A DNA stretch of 64,000 nt from Echinicola jeungdonensis (GTDB lineage Bacteria; Bacteroidota; Bacteroidia; Cytophagales; Cyclobacteriaceae): positions 489,001-553,000 of the forward strand of contig NZ_JAUFQT010000001.1 of assembly GCF_030409905.1 (NCBI RefSeq). Direction: 5' to 3'. Within the stretch, counting starts at the first letter, position 1. Every line of letters begins with the position of its first letter. The notes under the pieces are model-generated. The model ran no database searches, was not told the origin of the DNA, and was given only the letters and a program-made list of their open reading frames with translations. Below, in pieces: positions 9,937-19,022 of this stretch. The position numbers and the translations under genes were made by a program.

Positions 9937-10880
9937 TATTTTAATATATTATTCATTATCCTATTTACTTTAAGGGCCTCATGCATTGAGCAAAGTGTGC
10001 CTGCATTACCTAAGAGATTCTCCATCTGCTTGGTAAAATCAATTCCTCTTAAATAGTATGGAACTGTTTCCGCAAGATCGGTAACGGCAACTTTTTTAAT
10101 CAAGACATCTCCCTCATAGATTTTAATGGTTTGCTGGTCCACAAAAAGTCTTGCATTATTAATTAATTCAATTTCAAGCCCAAAAATCGGTTTGCGAATC
10201 TCCTTTTTCACCCAATTAAAATTAAGAGAGATACTCATACTACCCGAACTCAAAACAGCTTCAACTACATCATCAACATCTGAAATAATCGATTGTTTAC
10301 GTGATTCCTGAATATCGAACTCTTCAACATTAGCTAAATAGCAAATTAAATCAATAATATGAGACCCCATTTCATTTAGCACCCCAGAAAAAGAGCCGTT
10401 TCTCCAGCCTTTAGGTTTTTTTTCAATTGTATTACTAAAATATTGACCTTTAATTGAAATAATATCAGCTGGTTTTATATTCTTTTTGACCCATTGTATG
10501 CAAGGATTATAACGAAGCACATAACCAATATAGACATTATCCCCTTTAATATCACTTTCGGTATTTGTATGTCCACCAAAAGGTTTTTCAACAAATATTC
10601 TTTCATCACCTCGTGCAAGTGATCTCTCAAGAATTTGATTATGTATGAAAGGTGGTGTAGTAACTAAAGTTAAATCAAATGAATCATTAAGTCTTTCATC
10701 ACTTTGTACAAATCGAGAATTAAAGTTTGATTTGAGAAGTTTATACAGAATTTTACCGGGTTCCACAATAGTAAAATTCAGATTCGGATTTAAACCTTTC
10801 AATATGGAATAATGAGTTAGTCCCATTCTGCCAAAGCCATATATGAGTACATTATTAATTTGTTTATTCATTGGTAGCAT
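9936..10880 (-). CDS. Gfo/Idh/MocA-family sugar oxidoreductase
   Basis: This is a cytoplasmic NAD(P)-dependent oxidoreductase of 314 residues. The Rossmann motif GFGRMG is at about residues 15-20 and the family signature FVEKPFGG is at about 96-103, whose Lys contributes to catalysis in characterised members. A second signature region (GVLNEMGSHIIDLICY) carries the His/Asp expected of the C-terminal domain. Members in polysaccharide loci oxidise or reduce the 3- or 4-position of nucleotide sugars. The start may be the first ATG or the Met at residue 4. It is coupled by a 1-bp overlap to the unknown gene downstream. Substrate is unknown. Confidence 0.85.
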   Translation of the reverse strand: MLPMNKQINNVLIYGFGRMGLTHYSILKGLNPNLNFTIVEPGKILYKLLKSNFNSRFVQSDERLNDSFDLTLVTTPPFIHNQILERSLARGDERIFVEKPFGGHTNTESDIKGDNVYIGYVLRYNPCIQWVKKNIKPADIISIKGQYFSNTIEKKPKGWRNGSFSGVLNEMGSHIIDLICYLANVEEFDIQESRKQSIISDVDDVVEAVLSSGSMSISLNFNWVKKEIRKPIFGLEIELINNARLFVDQQTIKIYEGDVLIKKVAVTDLAETVPYYLRGIDFTKQMENLLGNAGTLCSMHEALKVNRIMNNILK

Positions 10881-10915
10881 TTAGTTCATCAATAAAACGT
10901 CAAATAAATTGTTAA

Positions 10916-11677
10916 TTAAAATGATTTTTTTAATTTAAATATAAACAGCAACATATCCTTAAAATAAAGGAATATATTAGGATATCGTTTAAGAATTTCG
11001 GGTCGATCAATTGTTCTTTTAAGCCAAGCTAATCTTAATTTCCACCATATTGGATGTATAGTTTTTTGATTTCCAGCAACCCAATCAAAAACAGCTCCTA
11101 TATTACAGATTAAATTTGCATCTATTTTCTCCTTATTCAAAAAAATCCATTTTTCTTGTTTTGGGCAGGTCATACCAACAAACAAAATATCGGGCTTGAA
11201 CTTATTTATCTTATTAATCATTTCATTAGTTTCCTCCTCACTAAACTTTTGTCTAAATGGGGGTGAAAAAGACGAGACCTTAACCTTTGGATACTTAAGT
11301 TTAACTTTTACTTTTATTTTTTCTAGGGTCTCTTGGGATGAGCCCAAGAAATAAACCTTTAATGCTAAATCATTAGCCTTGTTTATGAAAAAATCAAAAA
11401 CTTCTGGTCCCTGATTTTTTTTTATCGCTTTTCCAGTGGAAAGGAAATATCCAAGCCCAAAATAAACCCCATCCAAAACCAAAATATCCGAATCCTTTAA
11501 TGCATTTTTAAATTTTCCATCGTTCTTGGCGATTCCATATGAATTGGGACTTATTGTGTTAAGAACAACATGTTTTTTATCTAGTGGTACTTTCTCTAAA
11601 TGATCAGAAAACACATTATAACCCATAGTAGAAACTACTTTTCCAAAAGAACCTTTATACACTTTCATATATAACAT
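10916..11677 (-). CDS. WecG/TagA/CpsF-family glycosyltransferase
   Basis: This 253-residue cytoplasmic enzyme is of the GT26 family, which adds an N-acetylmannosamine or similar acidic amino sugar to a lipid-linked acceptor. The family signature is visible: DILVLDGVYFGLGYFL in the first half, and VGMTCPKQEKWI and GAVFDWVAGNQK in the second half. The cationic C-terminus (WWKLRLAWLKRTIDRPEIL) is typical and thought to contact the membrane. The true start may be Met4 (11668). It lies 35 bp upstream of the oxidoreductase. A nucleotide-sugar dehydrogenase for HexNAc-uronate is present at 24765-26063, which fits a ManNAcA-like donor by inference. Confidence 0.9.
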   Translation of the reverse strand: MLYMKVYKGSFGKVVSTMGYNVFSDHLEKVPLDKKHVVLNTISPNSYGIAKNDGKFKNALKDSDILVLDGVYFGLGYFLSTGKAIKKNQGPEVFDFFINKANDLALKVYFLGSSQETLEKIKVKVKLKYPKVKVSSFSPPFRQKFSEEETNEMINKINKFKPDILFVGMTCPKQEKWIFLNKEKIDANLICNIGAVFDWVAGNQKTIHPIWWKLRLAWLKRTIDRPEILKRYPNIFLYFKDMLLFIFKLKKSF

Positions 11678-11809
11678 TCATTATAACTACTTAAAACTAG
11701 GCATTGACAAATACTAATATAGTATCTAAATACTTTATTCTTATTTAAAATCGGTTTGTAATCAAAAATTTTTTTATAATCGAAGATATATAACATTAAA
11801 CTATAAATA

Positions 11810-12634
11810 TTATATCATATTTTTCCCTAAAAAATTTACTTGCAATAAAAGAACAACCCTTTTCAAAAAGAACGTGTAATTATGTTTCCTGCTAACTTTA
11901 TACTTTAATAATCTAATCGATTGATAAATGTTAGGATACTTATCTTTAAAGTCTGCATCCAAACTAACAGATTCTAAGGCAAACAAATATGCCCTATATT
12001 TATTTTTAGGTGCCCTGACAGACAATCCGCCTAATGAAAGATTGTAGTAGGTCAAAAATTCATCTAGATTAGCCAATTTTCCAACTTTGGAAAATTGCAA
12101 AAATAAATCTAAATCTTGACCGCCACCTTTTACTCTGTACCCGCCAATCTGGTCAAATGAACTTCTCCTAAACATAACTGAACAATGTGCAATGCTAAAT
12201 CGAAGCTTTATTAAATCTCTTACAATTTCCTCATGAGTTAATGGGAATTTCCTTAACGCTCTATATTTATTATCTGACTTAAACCATAATTGGGTTCCTA
12301 CGCACACCACATCTTCATTTCTATCTAAAAAATCAACTTGTTTTTCTATCCTAATCTTAGCCATTAAGTCATCATCGTCAATACGAACAATATACTTACC
12401 CTGACTCTTTGAAATACCAAAATTCAGAGCTCCCCCTAATCCTTGGCCATCTATCCTATATATTTTAATTCGAGGATCATTGACTCTTTTTAAAGTGGAC
12501 TCAACAGGAATCTTAGAACCATCATCTACTATAATTAACTCAAAATCAGTATAACTTTGGGTTAATATAGACTTAATAGTATCCTCTAAACTCCCTGTAT
12601 TATCTCTACAAGCCAATACAATTGAAACTGTCAT
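11810..12634 (-). CDS. Family 2 glycosyltransferase
   Basis: This 274-residue GT-A fold glycosyltransferase probably acts at the inner face of the membrane. The N-terminal nucleotide-sugar site begins with VSIVLACRDNTGSLEDTI. The metal-binding motif IVRIDDDDLM lies at about residue 90 and an acceptor-side Asp is in GGGQDLDLFLQ. It overlaps the upstream beta-propeller gene by 4 bp (ATGA), so the two are cotranslated. Donor and linkage cannot be read from the sequence. Confidence 0.9.
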   Translation of the reverse strand: MTVSIVLACRDNTGSLEDTIKSILTQSYTDFELIIVDDGSKIPVESTLKRVNDPRIKIYRIDGQGLGGALNFGISKSQGKYIVRIDDDDLMAKIRIEKQVDFLDRNEDVVCVGTQLWFKSDNKYRALRKFPLTHEEIVRDLIKLRFSIAHCSVMFRRSSFDQIGGYRVKGGGQDLDLFLQFSKVGKLANLDEFLTYYNLSLGGLSVRAPKNKYRAYLFALESVSLDADFKDKYPNIYQSIRLLKYKVSRKHNYTFFLKRVVLLLQVNFLGKNMI

Positions 12635-13839
12635 AACTCAACTACTCCAAACTTTCTATTAGCTCCATGCGGCACATCAATGTATACCTTTGTTCCGTTA
12701 TCATTTACTCTTGGATGGTGGTCTATTCTGTTCACTCCCCTAAATTTTGGATGATGGACAGCCTCATAGATAATTGAATTTTTTGATTTTTCTAGATTCA
12801 ACAAATAGACTGTTGATCTCCGGAAAAAACTAGGGTAGCTATCAAAAACAAGGATATTATCCAAGTTAGTTGTAGGATGAGAATCATGGAATGGGACAAA
12901 ATAATCTGGGATCACCTTCCTATTTAAGGCAATATCGATCACAAAAAATTTATTCTCCTTACCAAGCTGACCAAAAACAATTATTTTTTGATTATCCAAC
13001 CAACAAAAGTGAGAATAAAAATCCTCCTCACCTATTAGTGAATTTGACCCGTTTTCCAAATCAAACACCATTAGCTTTGTGAACTTAATGTTCCCCAACC
13101 AATATCTATATAAATACGCAACCTTTCTCCCGTTAGGACTAAACTCAAAATGATTAACTTTATCTTTATCAGGATTTATTTTTAGAATCTCTCTTAACTC
13201 ATCAAATTTAATTTCTCTTATTATATCACCGTTATTAAGATCTATTGTTCTAAATGCCGTCGAATCATTTAAAACAGCTTGAATATCTATAGCTTCCTTC
13301 GAAAAATATCCATAATCTTCCCTAAGGACACTCAATCTCTCAAAGTTGTAAGATACCCCGATCTTTCCTAGTTGATGAATGGCTCCGATTGGATATTGAA
13401 TTTCACCCTTGAGTTTCCCCGATTTATTAATGATTTTCAAACAGTAATTACCTGTACCTTTATCAAAATCATTATAGCAAATCAATTCATCTGACAGCCA
13501 TCTTAAAAATGCACCTTGTTGCCAATTCCAAGCTTCGGAGTAGGCCAGGATTTCACCTTTTTCTTCATTTTCTTTTTTTATACATATGGCAACCTTTTCT
13601 TTTGGAGGCCAAGAAAAGGCCGACTCATCAGTACCGTGAAACAATACATCTCCCAAACTATTTGACAAATGGATATTGAAATACCCTCCAAACTCATTTT
13701 TATAGCCAGCGCTTATAATTTTAAAATTATTAGTAGAGCTATCAAAAACCTTCTTTTTAAAATTCGAAAGATAAAATCCCGGATAAAGTAACTTTTGCTT
13801 CATTCCATCCGGTATCAAAAACCTTAATTTTCTTAACAT
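12631..13839 (-). CDS. Predicted beta-propeller protein between glycosyltransferases
   Basis: I do not recognise a named family for this 402-residue protein. It has no signal peptide. Repeating blade-like segments can be seen, such as FEFSPNGRKVAYLYRYW, HFCWLDNQKIIVFGQ and DHHPRVNDNGTKVYIDVPHG. They resemble WD40-like or TolB-like propellers and the His-Pro-Arg end of oligogalacturonate-lyase-type proteins. It is locked into the operon by a 1-bp overlap upstream and a 4-bp overlap downstream, both with GT2 genes. A cytoplasmic place in building or modifying the repeat unit is therefore likely. Whether it is enzymatic or structural is unknown. Confidence 0.6.
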   Translation of the reverse strand: MLRKLRFLIPDGMKQKLLYPGFYLSNFKKKVFDSSTNNFKIISAGYKNEFGGYFNIHLSNSLGDVLFHGTDESAFSWPPKEKVAICIKKENEEKGEILAYSEAWNWQQGAFLRWLSDELICYNDFDKGTGNYCLKIINKSGKLKGEIQYPIGAIHQLGKIGVSYNFERLSVLREDYGYFSKEAIDIQAVLNDSTAFRTIDLNNGDIIREIKFDELREILKINPDKDKVNHFEFSPNGRKVAYLYRYWLGNIKFTKLMVFDLENGSNSLIGEEDFYSHFCWLDNQKIIVFGQLGKENKFFVIDIALNRKVIPDYFVPFHDSHPTTNLDNILVFDSYPSFFRRSTVYLLNLEKSKNSIIYEAVHHPKFRGVNRIDHHPRVNDNGTKVYIDVPHGANRKFGVVEL

Positions 13840-14663
13840 TATTTACGGTTTGTTTTTAATAGTTTAGATTTTGCAAAATATTTCTTCAAGAACTGCCTAA
13901 TGACCTCTTCACTAAAAAACTTAAAACACAACGCAGAATTTTTTAAAAAACTTTGGTATCCTTTTCTAACCCTATATCTTGAAATCGCTCTATCCCAAAT
14001 TAAGCCTAAATCAAAAATATCTGAAACTCCACCTTCTCTCATATTAACCGAAACAGTTTCGGTAAACCTAAATTCTACTTTTCCAGATTTAAATGCTTTG
14101 TAAGTAAAATCATAGTCAGCAATTAATTTTACACTTGTATCAAATAAACCAATCAAATTATTATATAAGTTTCTATGAACACAAAATGCCGGATGAACTA
14201 ATGGCATAGTAAATTCTATTTGATTATTTAAAATATCATTATTATTTACTCGATTATACCGCAATTCACCTACTTCACTTACCATATTAGCATCGCCAAC
14301 TATAATCAAATTATCAGATTGATCATTCAAATTATAAGTTTCCACATATTTTTCTAAAGCGGTAGGTTCTAAGAAATCATCACTGTTTAGGATACAAATT
14401 AATTCTCCTTTCGCTAACCTAATACCTTTGTTCATAGCATCATATATTCCTTCATCCTTCTCAGAAAGTATATTCATTTCTTGACTTAATCTTTCTTTGA
14501 ATTCTAATGCAAGTTTAAGTGTATTGTCCTTAGATTTACCGTCAATAACTAAATATTCAAAATTTTTATACGTCTGATTTTCAATAGATCGAAAAGTATC
14601 TTGAATAAACTTTTCACTATTGTAGGTTACGGTAATTATCGAAACTAACGGATTTAGATTCAT
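13839..14663 (-). CDS. Family 2 glycosyltransferase
   Basis: This is a 274-residue GT2 enzyme. The first strand VSIITVTYNSEKF is at residues 7-19, the donor-site Asp is in LVIDGKSKDNT, and the metal motif ICILNSDDFL is at about residue 88. The likely acceptor Asp lies in IADYDFTYKAF. Because the first strand begins at residue 7, the start at 14663 must be close to correct, so the 47-bp overlap with the polymerase gene upstream is genuine. The cationic C-terminus may help membrane association. Donor is unknown. Confidence 0.9.
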   Translation of the reverse strand: MNLNPLVSIITVTYNSEKFIQDTFRSIENQTYKNFEYLVIDGKSKDNTLKLALEFKERLSQEMNILSEKDEGIYDAMNKGIRLAKGELICILNSDDFLEPTALEKYVETYNLNDQSDNLIIVGDANMVSEVGELRYNRVNNNDILNNQIEFTMPLVHPAFCVHRNLYNNLIGLFDTSVKLIADYDFTYKAFKSGKVEFRFTETVSVNMREGGVSDIFDLGLIWDRAISRYRVRKGYQSFLKNSALCFKFFSEEVIRQFLKKYFAKSKLLKTNRK

Positions 14664-15915
14664 TTTTACTATTTATAATATGAAGAAAGAGGACAATAAA
14701 TACTGCCCTCAAGAAGCCATTATTCACAAGTAATGGACCTTTATAATTACATACTATTATGTACAAAAAAACAGAAGAGAACAACACTTTCTGAATTCTT
14801 GAAAAACTCTGATACTTATTCCTAAACAAATACCATATCAAAGTAAAATAAACAATAATATAGAATACTCCACCAAACAACAAGTCATTGATATAACCTA
14901 TGTCAGATTGAACGTCATAAACGTTTCCATACAAGTACCTTCCTTCTCCAAAGAAAATCCCTCCAATGGTACTTGGTAACACAAGCATTCTTTCAAATAG
15001 ATTGTCCCAGTGATTAGCTCCACTTGAATTTGACTCCAATCCCCTTAAGACCATATAATTGAATATTTCCGGGTCAATAAAAAATGAAATACTAAAAACT
15101 AACAATAAAACCGCCAGTAAAATAGCAGAGATAATTTTGATAAATTTTGAAAGACTTACAAAGGCATCTGATTTTCTTAATGTAAAAACAAAATAGACAA
15201 AAAGAATAATTGGAATGGCAACTATCCCAATTCTAGCATTAAAAACTATACTTATTATAATTAAAGGTACAAACCAAACATATTTATAAAGTCCTTGAGC
15301 AACCGTTGTGAATATGATCATCAAAACAAATCCCTGAAATATGGGATAGGTAAATAAATACTCAGAAGACAAGCCAAATATCCTAAATAATAATCTGTCT
15401 CCTTTATTTTCAAACATAAATTGTAGATCTAACATCTGTTCCGTTACATAAATTTTGAAACTAGGAAACGCTAACATTATTACTGCAAAAACTGATTGAA
15501 CAACACCAATAACAACAAAAGCTTCCAATAATTCCTCTACCGTCCATTTTCGCTTATAGAGGAATAGAGCAAATGGAAGTGAAACAAGAAGTATATTTAC
15601 AAAAAATCTAAATTGCTTGACCCAATACAAATGTTGAAATCCTACATCCTTAATTCCAGTGCTGAGGTATTCTTTTAGAATGAGATAGAACACAATAAGT
15701 GCAAAAGTCAAAATAAATACGAAAATAGACCTTGTGGTTATTCCGAATTTAAATGCACCAAAGTGAATCAAGCTCCAGCCAAGAAATCCAATAATTAAAA
15801 GATATTCAGGTGACACCACTAAAAATCTAAATGGAGGAAGGTAAACTACCATAAACAAGAGAATTAGCACTAAATACTTCTCCAACTTATTCTTGCTAAT
15901 TACCAATGGGCTCAT
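14617..15915 (-). CDS. O-antigen/capsule polymerase, Wzy-like
   Basis: This is an integral membrane protein of 432 residues with about ten to twelve hydrophobic segments and few polar stretches. A longer periplasmic loop is seen in the second half (about residues 285-335, around GLESNSSGANHWDNLFERM and GEGRYLYGNVYD). This layout is that of Wzy/O-antigen-ligase family polymerases, which join undecaprenyl-linked repeat units at the periplasmic face. It lies directly next to GT2 genes and close to the Wzx flippase. It overlaps the upstream GT2 by 4 bp and the downstream GT2 by 47 bp. Sequence conservation in Wzy is low, so the call rests on topology and context. Confidence 0.82.
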   Translation of the reverse strand: MSPLVISKNKLEKYLVLILLFMVVYLPPFRFLVVSPEYLLIIGFLGWSLIHFGAFKFGITTRSIFVFILTFALIVFYLILKEYLSTGIKDVGFQHLYWVKQFRFFVNILLVSLPFALFLYKRKWTVEELLEAFVVIGVVQSVFAVIMLAFPSFKIYVTEQMLDLQFMFENKGDRLLFRIFGLSSEYLFTYPIFQGFVLMIIFTTVAQGLYKYVWFVPLIIISIVFNARIGIVAIPIILFVYFVFTLRKSDAFVSLSKFIKIISAILLAVLLLVFSISFFIDPEIFNYMVLRGLESNSSGANHWDNLFERMLVLPSTIGGIFFGEGRYLYGNVYDVQSDIGYINDLLFGGVFYIIVYFTLIWYLFRNKYQSFSRIQKVLFSSVFLYIIVCNYKGPLLVNNGFLRAVFIVLFLHIINSKNESKSVSFDNYRNLQ

Positions 15916-16874
15916 TTAAGAAGCTTCCTTTTGAAGTCCAGAATGCGCGATAAATAATCGGGACCGTTTTCAAATTTACTCAAAAGAAAAACAAGCAAAA
16001 CCGCCATTCTTATTGGAACTGCTTTAGATTCATCCTTTGCTAAACATAAGATCCTACCAGCCTCTTCAGCGTAACCTTGCCTGAAGGTCCATAGTGAATG
16101 CTTCATCAACTCCTTTCCTAGCCGTTTAGATTTTTTCTTAAATACCCAGGCGTTGTTTCCAAACTTATCTATAAAATCCCACCCAACCTGCCTCCGCATT
16201 TCGTACATCTGCTTCGCCATTTCTGCAAAAAATAACTGAATGGCTCGCTTATAAGCATTTCCCGTTACTCCATCATTTCTTGTGAAAGCCGTATACAGTA
16301 CTTCAGGAACGAAATCCAACTTGCTAGATAAGGACATCCTTAACCATAAATCCCTATCCTGTGAAAAATGAAAAAAAGCCCTATATCCACCTGCTGCATT
16401 GTAAACATCTTTTCTGAACATAACTTCTCCATGACTCACGCAAATACTATTCAACACATCGTCACTTTTGCTACGTTCCACAATTACCTTCCTATTAAGG
16501 ATTAAATCCTCTCTTTCAAATAAGCAACCAACTACTCCAACCGATGGGTTTTCGGATAAATAATTTGCTTGCTTTTGTATTCTCTCAGGATAAGAGTAAT
16601 CACCAGATCCGTGAATGGCTATCAATTCTCCATTAGCTGTATCAACAGCTTTTCGAATTGCATTTGTAAAACCGACATTCTGGTGATGGATCACTCTAAT
16701 TCTATCATCAAGTGATTCATAAGCTTTCAATTTCTTAAAAGTATCATCCGACGATCCATCATCGCACAAAATAATCTCTACATTTCTATAAGTTTGTTTA
16801 ATTAAACTTTTTACAGAAATATCAACAACATTCTCTCTATTATAAAAGACTGAAACAATACTGACCAACATCAA
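15912..16874 (-). CDS. Family 2 glycosyltransferase
   Basis: This is a 320-residue GT2 enzyme with strand VSIVSVFYNRENVV at residues 4-17, donor-site residues in ILCDDGSSDDT and the region HGSGDYSYPERI in place of the usual DxD. The acceptor-side motif is SQDRDLWLRM. The Gly-Ser-Gly-Asp version of the metal motif keeps one Asp only, a variation seen in other capsule GT2 enzymes. The gene starts 3 bp after murB and overlaps the polymerase by 4 bp, so it belongs to the same translational chain. Confidence 0.88.
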   Translation of the reverse strand: MMLVSIVSVFYNRENVVDISVKSLIKQTYRNVEIILCDDGSSDDTFKKLKAYESLDDRIRVIHHQNVGFTNAIRKAVDTANGELIAIHGSGDYSYPERIQKQANYLSENPSVGVVGCLFEREDLILNRKVIVERSKSDDVLNSICVSHGEVMFRKDVYNAAGGYRAFFHFSQDRDLWLRMSLSSKLDFVPEVLYTAFTRNDGVTGNAYKRAIQLFFAEMAKQMYEMRRQVGWDFIDKFGNNAWVFKKKSKRLGKELMKHSLWTFRQGYAEEAGRILCLAKDESKAVPIRMAVLLVFLLSKFENGPDYLSRILDFKRKLLK

Positions 16875-16877
16875 ATT

Positions 16878-17732
16878 TTAAATTATTCTTTGCTCTACTT
16901 CCAATTCTATCCCGAATTTTCCCATCACTCTATCCTTTATTTCGGTTATCAATTCAATAATATCTTTTCCACTGGCACCATCAAAATTAATAATAAATCC
17001 ACCGTGTTTTTCAGAAACTTTGGCTCCCCCTTTTGTCAATCCTTTCAGCTTCAGTTCGTCAATTAACGCCCCAACATAATATCCTTTAGGTCTTTTAAAG
17101 ACACTTCCAGCGTTTGGATAATCTTTAGGCTGTTTTTGCCACCTCTGACTTCTTATCTGGTCCATCTTTGATTTTATCTTCTCGCAATCCCCACTTTCAA
17201 GCTTTAGCCAGGCTTTAATTACAATTTTGTTCGTGTTTTTCTGAAAAAAACTATTTCTGTACTGGAAATCCATATCTTCTTTAAAGATTTCCTTAACCTG
17301 TAAATCCACTAAATCCAAATAACGAACCTTAACCAATACGTCTTTGATCTCCTCTCCACTTGCACCAGCATTCATTACAACAGCTCCACCAAGCGAACTC
17401 GGAATATCGTAAAAAATCTCTAAGCCTGTCAACCCGTTATCCAACGCAAAAAGGCTCAAGTCATACATCGTCACACCTGATTCAGCTTCTAATATTCCAT
17501 TATCATTCAGACCTATTTGTGAGAAATTACCGTTGAAAATTATAAATTCTCTTTCATAATAGGAATTTGACAAAATAACATTGTGGCCCGAACCTAATAA
17601 AACATAATCCTGACTCCTTGAAAACAAATCTATTATATCTTCCTCTGAATCTGGAAAATAAGCCCTCTTACACTTGGAATGTATCTTATACGAGTTATAA
17701 TTTGTCAGCTCAAATTCTTCGAATACTTTCAT
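16878..17732 (-). CDS. murB: MurB-like UDP-N-acetylenolpyruvoylglucosamine reductase within the capsule operon
   Basis: MurB is the FAD-dependent enzyme that reduces the enolpyruvyl ether on UDP-GlcNAc to UDP-N-acetylmuramate. At 284 residues it is the short form of the family. The FAD site reads LGSGHNVI (about 46-53) and IPSSLGGAVVMNAGASG (110-126). The catalytic Ser is in NAGSVFKRP (Ser210), the substrate Arg is in YRNS (Arg159), and a late Glu remains in ELEVEQR. The gene starts directly after the flippase stop and is followed 3 bp later by a GT2 gene. This placement argues for a role in the surface glycan and not for the housekeeping copy. It could alternatively be the only copy in the genome. 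Confidence 0.92.
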   Translation of the reverse strand: MKVFEEFELTNYNSYKIHSKCKRAYFPDSEEDIIDLFSRSQDYVLLGSGHNVILSNSYYEREFIIFNGNFSQIGLNDNGILEAESGVTMYDLSLFALDNGLTGLEIFYDIPSSLGGAVVMNAGASGEEIKDVLVKVRYLDLVDLQVKEIFKEDMDFQYRNSFFQKNTNKIVIKAWLKLESGDCEKIKSKMDQIRSQRWQKQPKDYPNAGSVFKRPKGYYVGALIDELKLKGLTKGGAKVSEKHGGFIINFDGASGKDIIELITEIKDRVMGKFGIELEVEQRII

Positions 17733-19022
17733 TTATATAAACTTACTTATCACTCCTTTAAAAGGTGCGATATCACTTTTTTTGAATTTCAAAATTTCCT
17801 TAATTCCTATCTGGACTTCACTACTGTAGAACCATAGGAATAAAAGACCTGCTATTGAATAACTGATGGTGGAGGCAATAGCAGCTCCATCTGCTCCATA
17901 TTTCGGAATGAGAATAATATTCAAAACAACATTAATAATTAACGCAGGTAGCATCGCTTTCATCGAGACCCATGGCTTTCCCCTCCCTGCCAAATCCATA
18001 TTCATCACTTTAAATAGAGTTAAAATTAAAACACCAGGTAAAAGTAGTCTCAACACCGAAACACTCTCTATATAGGCCGTTCCATACATTCCTAAAATTA
18101 TCCAATCAGAAATTATTAACAATACTATTGAAATACAACCTATCACCAATAAAGAGACCCTTAATAATTGAGAAACCTTAAGAGAAAATTGAAAACTATT
18201 TTTCGAAGAACTACTTCTTGCAAAAATAATCGTACTAAACAACATTGGTATTTGCCAAAGGTACTGAACAATATTTGCACCTCTTGAGTATATACCCATT
18301 TCGAAATCTGAACTTAATTGTTCCAATATTACAATGTCGAGTTGATAATTTAAATTTATAACAAGAAGAGAAACAGCATAAATAGTCCCTAATCGAATTA
18401 AATTTTTAACAAGATCAACATTAATCAGAACACTAATAAACCCTAAGAAATTATCCCTAAAAACCAAAACAAAAAACATCATTAATTGTCCTAAGAAAAT
18501 TGACAATAGATAACCGGAAATATCTGATTTTAGAATAACAAGAGTTACAAATGATAAAATAGTCGTTATTACTGACGGAATCCAGTTTACTGCATTAAAT
18601 TCCTTAATTTTATTTTTCCCTAAATAAATTCCCGAACAATAAGTATTAAACAAACTAAATGAAACAGGAGCGACCGCAAGCATCAATAAATTAAATTCCT
18701 TAAGTGATTTGCTAAAGAAAAACATCAACAAAAAGCATGAAATTGTTGAAATGAATGATGTAAGAACCCAAATCTGAACAATTCCTCTTTTTATTTCGTC
18801 TTCAGGATATTTTTTTTTCCCTAAAAAATAGGTAACAGACTGCCTTACTCCAAGCGAACCAATCGTCATAAAAATATTTGGATAAACAATTAGAGCAGCA
18901 ATAATCCCATTCTTCTCCGGACCCAATGTTCTTGCAACTATAATTGAAGTTGAAAATCCAGATAATATAATAAGTATTTTCGAGATTCCTACCCGAAAAA
19001 TATCACTAATAAAACTTTTCAT
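17733..19022 (-). CDS. Wzx-like lipid-linked oligosaccharide flippase
   Basis: This 429-residue membrane protein has about twelve hydrophobic segments, beginning with the amphipathic start and first helix common to the MATE/MOP exporter superfamily (ISKILIILSGFSTSIIVART, then LGPEKNGIIAAL). It would flip undecaprenyl-diphosphate-linked repeat units to the periplasmic face. A late conserved segment (VLNIILIPKYGADGAAIAST) is very typical of Wzx. It overlaps the acyltransferase gene upstream by 4 bp and abuts murB downstream without a gap. Confidence 0.92.
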   Translation of the reverse strand: MKSFISDIFRVGISKILIILSGFSTSIIVARTLGPEKNGIIAALIVYPNIFMTIGSLGVRQSVTYFLGKKKYPEDEIKRGIVQIWVLTSFISTISCFLLMFFFSKSLKEFNLLMLAVAPVSFSLFNTYCSGIYLGKNKIKEFNAVNWIPSVITTILSFVTLVILKSDISGYLLSIFLGQLMMFFVLVFRDNFLGFISVLINVDLVKNLIRLGTIYAVSLLVINLNYQLDIVILEQLSSDFEMGIYSRGANIVQYLWQIPMLFSTIIFARSSSSKNSFQFSLKVSQLLRVSLLVIGCISIVLLIISDWIILGMYGTAYIESVSVLRLLLPGVLILTLFKVMNMDLAGRGKPWVSMKAMLPALIINVVLNIILIPKYGADGAAIASTISYSIAGLLFLWFYSSEVQIGIKEILKFKKSDIAPFKGVISKFI

